Shown here: positions 1 to 6,235 of the stretch, piece by piece
How positions within the stretch are numbered: the stretch's first letter is position 1
How the letters are laid out: each line of letters begins with the position of its first letter
NCBI GenBank assembly: GCA_027011835.1
Contig: JALUZN010000538.1
Span: 1 to 15,241 of the forward strand
Length of the DNA stretch: 15,241 bases
Direction: 5' to 3'
DNA from: Draconibacterium sp.
GTDB lineage: Bacteria > Bacteroidota > Bacteroidia > Bacteroidales > Prolixibacteraceae
The notes under the pieces: model-generated
Told to the model about the DNA's origin: nothing
Database searches by the model: none
What the model saw: the letters and a program-made list of their open reading frames with translations, nothing else
Translations under genes and position numbers: made by a program

Positions 1-22
1 GGGTAAATATACGGGTATTCAT
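1..22 (-). CDS. Possible start of the next leftward gene (cut by window edge)
   Basis: An ATG on the minus strand at 22-20 opens a frame that runs off the window after seven codons (M-N-T-R-I-F-T). It begins one base after the stop codon of the CBS protein, the spacing expected of a co-transcribed gene. In many Bacteroidota the gene after this CBS protein is NAD kinase, but seven residues are too few to identify it, so no product is given. Confidence 0.2.
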
Positions 23-23
23 A

Positions 24-689
24 TTAAATATTCATATATTTCATAAACTGCTCATATCTGTCGTTATACAAATCGTCGAGCATCGAGTTATCGAAATAGA
101 CCGCTTTTATTTGATAATTAAACCGGTTAAACGCCTGAATAATGGGCGACAACTCCTCTTTATCTAATTTTAAAATAACGTCTAATCTCCTCGAGCCCGG
201 TTTCCGGTCTAAAAACGAACTTAACACGTTTCCTCCGTTCTCTTCAACAATCTTGCTAATTTGTACCAGCGAATAATCCTGAACATTCATCTCTAAAACA
301 ATTACTCCGCCAATCTCCTGCAACGAAAACAGTCGTGCAAACCGCCGTGCCAAATCGTAAAGTGTAATTGTTCCTAAATAGTAGTGGTCGGCATCTAAAA
401 CCGGCAACACACTAAGTTTTAACTTATACATCACCATTGCTACTTCAAAAATATGTTCGCCTTTGTGCGCATGCGATGTGTCTAATTTATCGAGCACCTT
501 TTTTATGGGTTCGTCTAACAAATTTAGGTCGTAAATTAACTTATCGGAAACCAAACCCAAATACTCCGAATTATCGACAACCGGAATATGCGACACGCGA
601 TACAAGTCCATATAGCTCAATGCTTTCTGTCCTTTCTCTGAACTTTTCACTGCCGGAATTACTTCTGATATGAGTTTTTCTGCGAGCAA
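24..689 (-). CDS. CBS-domain pair protein with C-terminal ACT-like region
   Basis: A 221-residue cytosolic protein. Residues 1-120 hold two CBS repeats (RVSHIPVVD near 31-39 with LGLVSD at 44-49; LSVLPVLD near 92-99 with YLGTITLYDLARR at 104-116). CBS pairs commonly bind adenosine nucleotides. Residues 127-200 look like an ACT-type small-ligand fold (GGVIVLEMNVQDYSLVQIS). No catalytic domain is attached, so a regulatory or nucleotide-sensing role is inferred from the family; the ligand cannot be read from sequence. The start is a TTG codon at 689-687: no in-frame ATG lies upstream in the divergent spacer, and the opening MLAEKLIS resembles the usual N-terminus of this Bacteroidota family as I recall it. 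The gene is divergent from pdxJ, with only 66 bases between the two starts. Confidence 0.85.
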   Translation of the reverse strand: MLAEKLISEVIPAVKSSEKGQKALSYMDLYRVSHIPVVDNSEYLGLVSDKLIYDLNLLDEPIKKVLDKLDTSHAHKGEHIFEVAMVMYKLKLSVLPVLDADHYYLGTITLYDLARRFARLFSLQEIGGVIVLEMNVQDYSLVQISKIVEENGGNVLSSFLDRKPGSRRLDVILKLDKEELSPIIQAFNRFNYQIKAVYFDNSMLDDLYNDRYEQFMKYMNI

Positions 690-715
690 ATGTTTACTAT
701 TAAAATTTATCCAAT

Positions 716-723
716 TAATTTTG
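716..723 (+). promoter_or_regulatory. Candidate -7 element for pdxJ
   Basis: TAATTTTG matches the Bacteroidota -7 form TAnnTTTG exactly and would start transcription about 25 bases before the pdxJ ATG at 756. No clear TTTG -33 element is seen 19-21 bases upstream, only an imperfect TGTTTA, so support is partial. It also argues against the in-frame upstream ATG at 690, which would lie ahead of this promoter. Confidence 0.3.
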
Positions 724-755
724 AAAATTGTAACTTGCGAACAAAATTAAATAAA

Positions 756-1469
756 ATGACCAGATTAAGTGTAAATATAAATAAAATTGCCACACTTCGA
801 AACGCGCGGGGAGGCAAAATTCCGTGTATAAAAGATGCTGTAATTAATTGTCAGAAATTTGGCGCACAGGGCATTACAATCCATCCTCGCCCCGACGAAC
901 GGCATATTACACGAAAAGATGTGTACGAAATAAAACCCTTAATAACAACAGAATATAATATTGAAGGCTATCCGAGCGAAGAGTTCTTAAGAATGGTAAT
1001 CGAGGTAAAAGCCGACCAGGTTACTTTGGTTCCCGACACGCGTGAGCAACTTACCAGCGACCACGGCTGGGACACATGGAAAAATCTCAGCTTTTTAAAA
1101 GAGGTCATTTCGCGTCTTCAAGAGAACGGAATAAGAACATCTATTTTTGTCGACCCCGACATTAATGTCGTTGAAGGAGCCGCCGAAATTGGTACAAACC
1201 GCATTGAACTGTACACCGAATCGTATGCAAGCCTCTACCCCATCGATAAAAACAGGGCAATCGAGAAGTTTGTTGAGGCAGCAACTTTTGCCAGCAATTT
1301 AGATATTGACATAAATGCAGGACACGATTTAAATTTGGAGAACCTCAATTATATGTATCACAAAATACCCAATCTGGCTGAAGTTTCAATTGGGCATGCT
1401 TTAATTGCCGATGCACTCTATTTGGGGCTGGAAACTACAATTCAAAAATACTTGGCCTGCTTAAAATAG
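756..1469 (+). CDS. pdxJ: Pyridoxine 5'-phosphate synthase PdxJ
   Basis: PdxJ condenses 1-deoxy-D-xylulose 5-phosphate with 3-amino-2-oxopropyl phosphate to make pyridoxine 5'-phosphate, the last ring-closing step of the DXP-dependent vitamin B6 route in the cytosol. The 237-residue product has the family's usual length and signatures: SVNINKIATLRNARGG at 5-20, HPRPDERHI at 43-51 (H43, R45 and H50), a Glu at 70 in the position of the catalytic Glu, GTNRIELYTESYA from 146, NAGHDLNL at 187-194 with the catalytic-position H190, and SIGHALIADALYLG near 211-224. The frame is open back to an ATG at 690, but those 22 extra residues do not resemble PdxJ, while MTRLSVNINK at 756 is a typical start. 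The stop codon abuts the next ATG with no spacer, so translation with the hydrolase is probably coupled. Confidence 0.97.
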   Translation: MTRLSVNINKIATLRNARGGKIPCIKDAVINCQKFGAQGITIHPRPDERHITRKDVYEIKPLITTEYNIEGYPSEEFLRMVIEVKADQVTLVPDTREQLTSDHGWDTWKNLSFLKEVISRLQENGIRTSIFVDPDINVVEGAAEIGTNRIELYTESYASLYPIDKNRAIEKFVEAATFASNLDIDINAGHDLNLENLNYMYHKIPNLAEVSIGHALIADALYLGLETTIQKYLACLK

Positions 1470-2267
1470 ATGAAACTGTTTTTCAGAAAAGAGGGAAGCG
1501 GCCCACCACTAATTGTTTTACACGGACTTTACGGAGCGTCGGACAATTGGATAACGATTGCAAAACAACTTGCAAAGCAAAATACTGTTTATCTGCCCGA
1601 CCAGCGTAATCATGGCCGCTCGCCATTTGCCAACACACACTCGTACAACAACTTAAAAGACGATTTACACGACTTTGTTAATCAGCAAGAAATAGAAAAA
1701 GCAACGCTACTTGGGCATAGTATGGGCGGAAAAGTTGCCATGTGGTTTGCAGCTCACTTCCCCGAAAGAACGGAAAAACTGATTGTTGCCGATATTGCAC
1801 CAAAAAATTACCTGCTTGCACCAAACGACAGCTCATTTAATTTGCACCGGAATATTTTACTGGCAATGCAAGAGATAAACTTTGAAGAGATAAACTCGCG
1901 TAACGATGTTGACAGTTTACTCGAGGAAAAGATTGATGACAAGAGAATCAGACAATTTCTGTTAAAAAATATTGTTAGAGATGCGAACACAAAACGTTAT
2001 AAATGGCGGTTAAATGTACCCGTTTTATACAACTACCTCGACGAAATTGTTAGCGGAGTTGACCAAAACCAACTCGCCCCGAAAGCACCTGTTACAAACT
2101 ACCCTGTAACATTTATTAGAGGAATAAACTCGAACTATATTTTACCCGAAGACGAAACAATCATTAAAAACATTTATCCCGAATCGAAAATTATCGACAT
2201 TCAAAATTCGGGACACTGGCTGCATGCCGAACAACCTGTAAAATTTATTGAGGCGGTAAACAGTTAA
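1470..2267 (+). CDS. Alpha/beta-hydrolase, YbfF/ABHD11-like esterase
   Basis: A 265-residue cytosolic alpha/beta-hydrolase. Visible signatures are the oxyanion-hole HGL at 18-20 followed by YGASDNW, DQRNHGRSP at 44-52, the nucleophile elbow GHSMGG at 82-87 (Ser84), and SGHWLHAEQP from 247 with the catalytic His249. The DQRNHGRS and GHWLHAE blocks point to the YbfF/ABHD11 esterase-thioesterase group rather than to MenH or haloalkane dehalogenases. At the usual place of the acid residue the sequence reads RGINSNYI (217-224), without an Asp, as I recall for YbfF-like enzymes; which residue supplies the acid is unclear. The substrate cannot be named. The ATG directly follows the pdxJ stop, implying co-expression, but no B6-related role can be shown. 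Confidence 0.88.
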   Translation: MKLFFRKEGSGPPLIVLHGLYGASDNWITIAKQLAKQNTVYLPDQRNHGRSPFANTHSYNNLKDDLHDFVNQQEIEKATLLGHSMGGKVAMWFAAHFPERTEKLIVADIAPKNYLLAPNDSSFNLHRNILLAMQEINFEEINSRNDVDSLLEEKIDDKRIRQFLLKNIVRDANTKRYKWRLNVPVLYNYLDEIVSGVDQNQLAPKAPVTNYPVTFIRGINSNYILPEDETIIKNIYPESKIIDIQNSGHWLHAEQPVKFIEAVNS

Positions 2268-2313
2268 ATTTTGGAATAAAGAAAATCACAGTTTTATTGT
2301 TATTGTTGCAAAA

Positions 2314-2477
2314 TATCCTTTGCCGTCCCTTTTAAGGGGCGGACATAGAGATTAAATTAATCTCCGGGCTTCAGCCCAAATTCTATTAAAACCATATTTA
2401 TTTGAAATAAATTATTCAGGGCCCAATTATTATTGGCATTCTATAAATCCGTTGGCTAAAGCCAACGGCAAAGGATA
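2314..2477. mobile_element. MITE/REP-like element, copy 1 (164 bases)
   Basis: Bounded by a perfect 13-base terminal inverted repeat, TATCCTTTGCCGT at 2314-2326 and its reverse complement at 2465-2477. Inside are a stem around 2323-2342 (CCGTCCC against GGGGCGG, one G-U pair), GGGCT-TC-AGCCC at 2366-2377, a degraded third hairpin (GGGCCC at 2419-2424, having lost about six bases compared with copy 2), and a 9-base-stem hairpin CCGTTGGCT..AGCCAACGG at 2449-2468. There is no coding capacity, so any movement would need an enzyme supplied from elsewhere. If the outer TA pairs are target duplications, the end structure would suit an IS630/Tc1-type transposase; the dense hairpins also suit REP elements moved by a RAYT. 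Which applies is not decidable here. Confidence 0.6.
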
Positions 2478-2486
2478 AGCAATAAA

Positions 2487-2511
2487 ATAACAACAGATTT
2501 ACTGTTGTTAT
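2487..2511. repeat. Perfect hairpin between repeat elements
   Basis: ATAACAACAG (2487-2496) and CTGTTGTTAT (2502-2511) are perfect reverse complements around a 5-base loop. No T-run follows on the plus strand, so this is not a typical terminator. Parts of it resemble the sequences before copy 1 and after the solitary hairpin. Confidence 0.5.
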
Positions 2512-2516
2512 CGAAA

Positions 2517-2546
2517 TATCCTTGGCCGTCCCGAGCAGAGTCGAAA
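2517..2546. repeat. Truncated left end of the element
   Basis: TATCCTTGGCCGTCCC at 2517-2532 is identical to the start of copy 2 at 2551-2566, and the identity extends four bases outward (GAAA). The two together form a 20-base direct repeat with a 34-base period. Instead of completing its stem it runs into GAGCAGAGTCGAAA (2533-2546), which resembles a dispersed intergenic motif I recall from other Bacteroidota genomes. It reads as a broken or hybrid element end. Confidence 0.5.
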
Positions 2547-2550
2547 GAAA

Positions 2551-2723
2551 TATCCTTGGCCGTCCCATTTATGGGACGGACATAGAAATCTAAATAAATC
2601 TCCGGGCTTCAGCCCATAATTCTATCAAAATTATATTCCTTTAGAAACATTTTATTCTGGGCTAAAAGCCCAATTGCTTTTGGCATTCTTTAATCCGTTG
2701 GCTGAAGCCAACGGCAAAGGATA
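2551..2723. mobile_element. MITE/REP-like element, copy 2 (173 bases)
   Basis: This is the better preserved copy. The terminal repeats TATCCTTGGCCGT (2551-2563) and ACGGCAAAGGATA (2711-2723) match at 12 of 13 positions. Four hairpins follow in order: 8-base stem CCGTCCCA/TGGGACGG at 2560-2579, GGGCT/AGCCC at 2604-2615, TGGGCT/AGCCCA at 2658-2672, and 9-base stem CCGTTGGCT/AGCCAACGG at 2695-2714. The cores of the second and fourth hairpins (GGCTTCAGCC and GGCTGAAGCC) are reverse complements, so they could also pair with each other. It aligns with copy 1 over its whole length with small changes and no open reading frame, as expected of a non-autonomous repeat. Confidence 0.65.
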
Positions 2724-2771
2724 ATTGCATGATTATATTGATGCAGAAATATTATTTGTTCCATTTTAAAT

Positions 2772-2803
2772 AATCCGTTGGCTGAAGCCAACGGCAAAGG
2801 ATA
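2772..2803. repeat. Solitary right-end hairpin of the element
   Basis: The 32 bases from AATCCGTTGG to CAAAGGATA are identical to the right end of copy 2 (2692-2723), including the 9-base stem hairpin at 2775-2794 and the terminal tail. No matching left end or interior is present. A terminal hairpin existing alone, as well as in full copies, suggests that it can spread by itself (REP-like) or that it remains after deletion. Confidence 0.6.
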
Positions 2804-2916
2804 GACTGCAAAAAAACACAGATTTATAAATGTTGTTGCAACAATACGAAAACTCAATTATAGTTGATTCAATCTTTTTATTATCAATTTCATCTTTTTT
2901 GTCGGTGCAGTCATTA

Positions 2917-4401
2917 CTACCGATTATATTTCGCTGTTTTTTCTGCCAGAAAGTTTTTGTTTCGCTGCTTTAGTTGTCGCCATTGAAAGCGCCAACCCCA
3001 ATTCCCCGAGGCGGTTCCGGGCGTATTCATTCTTGCTCTCGACCCCAACTCAAGCAGATCCTGCATTGGAATTATTGCGGTTTTTGCAACCGATGCCAAA
3101 GTAAGTTCCACCGCTTTTCGTAATGCTCTTCTACCTGGGCGTCCCAAATACGAACGTACCATTTTTCGTTCGTCAGCGGTTGTACTTTTTAACCAGCCCA
3201 AAGTTGTGTCGTTATCGTGTGTACCGGTATAGGCAATAAATTCGGGGTTAAAATTATGCGGAAGATGTTCATTTTGACTATCGGAACTGAAAGCAAACTG
3301 CAAAACTTTCATACCCGGCAAATTAAAATCGGTTCGAAGCTTCTCAACTTCAGGAGTTATTAGTCCTAAATCTTCGGCAATAAACCGAAGTTCTCCAATT
3401 TGCTCGCGCATTTTTGTCAACATTTCGTAGCCGAATGCTTTTACCCACTTGCCTTTAATTGCCGTTTTTTCGGTTGCCGGCACCGACCAAAACGACTCTA
3501 ACCCGCGGAAATGGTCAATTCGCACACTATCGAACAGATTCAGGTTAAAATGCAAACGTGCTATCCACCAGTCGAAATTACGCTCTTTTAACCGCTGCCA
3601 GTTAAACACCGGATTTCCCCACAACTGCCCGGTTTCGGAGAAATAATCGGGAGGAACACCGCCAACTTCAACCGGTTTAAGTTTCCCGTCTAACAAAAAG
3701 ATATCCGGGTTTGTCCAAACATCGGCACTATCGGTTGAGAGATAAAGTGGCACATCGCCAATAATTTCAACTCCTTTTCTGTTTGCATATTCTTTCAGTT
3801 CAAACCATTGCCTAAAAAATAAAAATTGTAAAAATTTATGATAATAAATTTCATCGGCTAACTCTTCTCCCCATTTTTTTAGTGCACTGCTTTTCCTGAA
3901 TTTTAGGTCGTCGTCCCACTCATTCCAAATAACTTCGCCAAAATTGTTTTTTGCAGCCATAAAAAATGCGTAATCATTCAGCCACCAACTGTGTTGAGTT
4001 AAAAATTCGTTATAAACAACTTCGTATTTTTGTGAAAACAGATTTTGAAACTGCTTGAAAGCCGATTGAAGAAGCTTGTTTTTCCATTTTCCAACCCGTT
4101 CAAATTCAACTATTTTATTCGAAAACGAAGGACTGTTTTGAAGGTCTCGATTATCGATTAAACCTTCGTTTTCCAACAGTTTCAAATCTATTAACTGGCT
4201 GTTTCCGGCAAACGCCGAGTAACACTGGTAAGGAGAATCACCAAACCCCACCTGTCCGAGTGGAAGAATTTGCCAAACTTTCTGTCCGGTTTCATTTAAA
4301 AAATCGACAAACCGATATGCATTTTCTCCCAGCGTTCCAGTTCCTTCGTTACCCGGCAACGATGTAATATGAAGTAAAATTCCGCTCTTGCGATTACCCA
4401 T
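2917..4401 (-). CDS. malQ: 4-alpha-glucanotransferase (amylomaltase, GH77)
   Basis: This enzyme transfers alpha-1,4-glucan segments between maltodextrins or to glucose in the cytosol, in glycogen and maltodextrin use. The 494-residue product starts with the family's ILLHITSLPG..GTGTLGENAYRFVDFL. GH77 active-site blocks are present: PYQCYSAFAGN at 58-67, VRIDHFRGLE (nucleophile D296), FIAEDLG (acid/base E343), and TGTHDNDTTLGW (D396). The length and N-terminus place it with the short, plant DPE1-like form; it has none of the starch-binding domains or extra length of the roughly 900-residue MalQ common in Bacteroides. Its ATG lies inside the 3' end of the oxidoreductase gene (8-base overlap), so translational coupling is likely. 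All catalytic residues are intact. Confidence 0.96.
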   Translation of the reverse strand: MGNRKSGILLHITSLPGNEGTGTLGENAYRFVDFLNETGQKVWQILPLGQVGFGDSPYQCYSAFAGNSQLIDLKLLENEGLIDNRDLQNSPSFSNKIVEFERVGKWKNKLLQSAFKQFQNLFSQKYEVVYNEFLTQHSWWLNDYAFFMAAKNNFGEVIWNEWDDDLKFRKSSALKKWGEELADEIYYHKFLQFLFFRQWFELKEYANRKGVEIIGDVPLYLSTDSADVWTNPDIFLLDGKLKPVEVGGVPPDYFSETGQLWGNPVFNWQRLKERNFDWWIARLHFNLNLFDSVRIDHFRGLESFWSVPATEKTAIKGKWVKAFGYEMLTKMREQIGELRFIAEDLGLITPEVEKLRTDFNLPGMKVLQFAFSSDSQNEHLPHNFNPEFIAYTGTHDNDTTLGWLKSTTADERKMVRSYLGRPGRRALRKAVELTLASVAKTAIIPMQDLLELGSRARMNTPGTASGNWGWRFQWRQLKQRNKNFLAEKTAKYNR

Positions 4402-5491
4402 TTTTTAAGCTTTTTCTAAAAACCGACAAATGATTTGCAGTCTCTCTAACAACCCGCTGAACGGCCAACCCGTGATTTAAATCGGCAATAACAGCAGCCG
4501 AATCGTCGCCGGTAAAGAACTGATAGTGTGCATGTACCATAGAACGCAGCCACCCCGGCGGAACGTGCCCCGATGGGAAACTCGTAACCGGTTTATAGTT
4601 GCTGCCAACCATCTTTTTCACCCACTGGTTGCTACCTTCAATATAATACTCGAAATACTCCGGGTGTTGCGACGAATAGCGAAAAGCTCCATTTTTTGCA
4701 TAAATTTCGAGATGTACCAAATCGCCCGTTCCCGAGCTAATACGACTTGCCGACATGTTTCCAACGGCTCCGGTTTCGGGGTCGAATAACGACAACGAAC
4801 TAAACAGGTCGGAACCGGCAGGCACCTCCGCAAAATTACCCCCTTGCAATGCCGATGTAATCTGTAGTTTTTCGCCCATAAAAGCCATTAACAAACTTAT
4901 TCCATGCGAGCCCAAATCGGCCATTGCACCACCATCGGGAGCAGGAGTTAATCGTGTAACACGCTTTTCGCGATATGCTTTTTGTAGGTAATCGCCATGA
5001 TAATATTTTAAATCGAAATGGATGGGCTCTCCCAATTCACCCGACTTCCAGAACTTTAGCCCTTCGCGCACCGATGAGGTTTGTAAATACTGAAAGCCAA
5101 CCTGTATTTTTATCGACGAATCGGCTTTTTCAAGCAGCTCTTTCATCTGCCGCTCTTCGTCAAACGACGAACAGACAGGTTTTTCGAGATAGATATATTT
5201 AACGCCGGGCATTTGTAATGCAAGCTTAAAATGTTCGAAATGAACTTTGTTTGGTCCTAAAATAAATACTGCTTCAATTTTTTTATTGGAAGAAAACTCA
5301 TCAACCGACTGGGCTGTGGCAAATCCAAATTTATCCGCAAATTTTTCGCGGCTCTCTTTCCGTGCCGACGCAACCGATTCGAGAACAATTTCGGGAACTT
5401 CGCTATAATAAAATTTTAATGCTTGAATGGAATAAACATGCGCCTGTGCAATTCCTCCTGCGCCAATAAATCCGACATGTATTTTCTGCAT
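4394..5491 (-). CDS. Gfo/Idh/MocA family NAD(P)-dependent oxidoreductase
   Basis: A 365-residue cytosolic dehydrogenase. The N-terminal Rossmann fold carries VGFIGAGGIAQAH (6-18), which binds NAD(P). The family's EKP motif is at 103-105 (YLEKPVCSSFDEE, Lys104), and GGAMADLGSHGISL (187-200) supplies the usual Asp192 and His196. The C-terminal half is the mixed sheet domain that shapes the sugar site. Members act on sugars, inositols or related polyols; the substrate is unknown. The overlap with malQ suggests a role in glucan or sugar use. The frame extends five codons further to a TTG at 5506, but the ATG at 5491 is preferred because MQKIHVGFIGAGG is a typical start and a promoter-like site at 5515-5522 leaves almost no leader for the longer form. 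Confidence 0.9.
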   Translation of the reverse strand: MQKIHVGFIGAGGIAQAHVYSIQALKFYYSEVPEIVLESVASARKESREKFADKFGFATAQSVDEFSSNKKIEAVFILGPNKVHFEHFKLALQMPGVKYIYLEKPVCSSFDEERQMKELLEKADSSIKIQVGFQYLQTSSVREGLKFWKSGELGEPIHFDLKYYHGDYLQKAYREKRVTRLTPAPDGGAMADLGSHGISLLMAFMGEKLQITSALQGGNFAEVPAGSDLFSSLSLFDPETGAVGNMSASRISSGTGDLVHLEIYAKNGAFRYSSQHPEYFEYYIEGSNQWVKKMVGSNYKPVTSFPSGHVPPGWLRSMVHAHYQFFTGDDSAAVIADLNHGLAVQRVVRETANHLSVFRKSLKNG

Positions 5492-5514
5492 AAACCGTTT
5501 TTTCAAAATTTATT

Positions 5515-5522
5515 CAAAAGTA
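5515..5522 (-). promoter_or_regulatory. Candidate -7 element for the oxidoreductase-malQ operon
   Basis: On the minus strand the sequence reads TACTTTTG, an exact fit to TAnnTTTG, about 24 bases before the ATG at 5491. The expected -33 position (around 5542-5546) reads CTTTAT, only a partial match. The rest of the 279-base spacer 5492-5770 shows nothing but a weak A/T stem (5715-5722 with 5735-5742). Confidence 0.35.
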
Positions 5523-5770
5523 ATGTTTTTGACCATGAGTTTATAAAGCATGCCGTATTTTTAATAATTTACTGGAAAATTCAAACGCTACCCTCAATCA
5601 ATTCAACTTTTTGCAGAATAACTTATAGATTGTAGCGCAAGTTGGGCACAACCCCAAAGAATGAAACAGAAGAACAAAATTTTGGCTCAATTTATAATTC
5701 GGGTTGGTTCAATATTTAAATAGATTTCTATGGGTATTTAAACTTTTGGGTTGCCAGATAACAATAAGTT

Positions 5771-6121
5771 TTAATAATGTGCCACTTTTGCATATCCTTT
5801 ATTAACTAACTCATCGTTTAACGAAACCGAACTGTCGGCAAGCCAGACTGTACCAATATAGCGACCAAATTTACCGGTATATTTTTCAGTCTCAATTATT
5901 GCTTCGTAGTTATTTGCTTCAATACGCCCAATAACAAAGTTTTTTGCCTCCATCCCTTTTTTGTACTCTTCCGAGTTCTTTTTTACGTTATAAGTTTCCG
6001 GTGTATTTATTCCTTCGAGCCTGATTCTTTGGTGTGTAGTAATTTTAAATCCTAAATCTACAACAACATCAATCGTATCGCCATCAACAATTCGGTCTAT
6101 TTTTACTTTATACTTATACAT
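5771..6121 (-). CDS. Small thermonuclease-like protein (SNase family)
   Basis: A 116-residue protein that is almost wholly one staphylococcal-nuclease (OB-fold) domain. It has VDGDTIDVVVDLGF at 12-25, RIRLEGINTPET at 32-43, GKFGRYIG at 83-90 and LNDELVNKGYAKVAHY at its end. Compared with staphylococcal nuclease, the first Asp ligand (D15), both catalytic arginines (R34, R87) and the Glu (E42) are kept; the second Asp ligand is Asn39. There is no signal peptide, so it should be cytosolic, unlike secreted nucleases. Its form (THQRIRLEGINTPETYNVKK..EEYKKGMEAK) resembles small nucleases I recall from phage and mobile DNA. It stands alone, flanked by spacers of 279 and 114 bases and divergent from the transporter gene. 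Phosphodiesterase activity on DNA or RNA is inferred. Confidence 0.85.
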   Translation of the reverse strand: MYKYKVKIDRIVDGDTIDVVVDLGFKITTHQRIRLEGINTPETYNVKKNSEEYKKGMEAKNFVIGRIEANNYEAIIETEKYTGKFGRYIGTVWLADSSVSLNDELVNKGYAKVAHY

Positions 6122-6174
6122 AGTTTATTTTTTAGTTTCATCAAGTTATGCAAAAACAAATTGATATTCAACCC

Positions 6175-6206
6175 TTTTGTCAAAACAATCAGTTTTTCGT
6201 ACTTTG
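6175..6206 (+). promoter_or_regulatory. Promoter for the SLC13-type transporter
   Basis: TTTTG at 6175-6179 is followed after 20 bases by TACTTTG at 6200-6206, a close match to the Bacteroidota -33/-7 pair although the -7 has one spacer base instead of two. Transcription would start near 6211, giving a leader of about 25 bases to the ATG at 6236. Confidence 0.5.
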
Positions 6207-6235
6207 CGCAGCAAAACGAAAACTAAACTATTCAA

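Larger units (their letters stand above)
2268..2916. other. Gene-free spacer between convergent genes, filled with palindromic repeats
   Basis: No credible coding region lies here. The spacer separates the rightward hydrolase from the leftward malQ and contains two full MITE/REP-like elements, one truncated end, one solitary terminal hairpin and a perfect 10-base-arm hairpin, each listed separately. The last 110 bases (about 2804-2916) are A/T-rich with no element seen. No clear U-tract terminator was found for either flanking gene, so the hairpins themselves may serve as 3'-end structures. Confidence 0.7.

Noticed and set aside
690..755. Upstream ATG at 690 as the pdxJ start
   Set aside because: The 22 added residues do not resemble PdxJ and would place the start before the best -7 match; the ATG at 756 gives the usual N-terminus and length.
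2314..2803. CRISPR array
   Set aside because: Repeats are unequal in length, contain several internal palindromes and are not separated by uniform unique spacers; no cas genes are present.
5492..5506. TTG at 5506 as the oxidoreductase start
   Set aside because: It adds five residues not expected before the Rossmann strand and would sit almost on the predicted transcript start; the ATG at 5491 is better.
5715..5742. Stem TTTAAATA/TATTTAAA as terminator of the nuclease gene
   Set aside because: The stem is all A/T and no T-run follows on the minus strand, so a terminator call is not supported.
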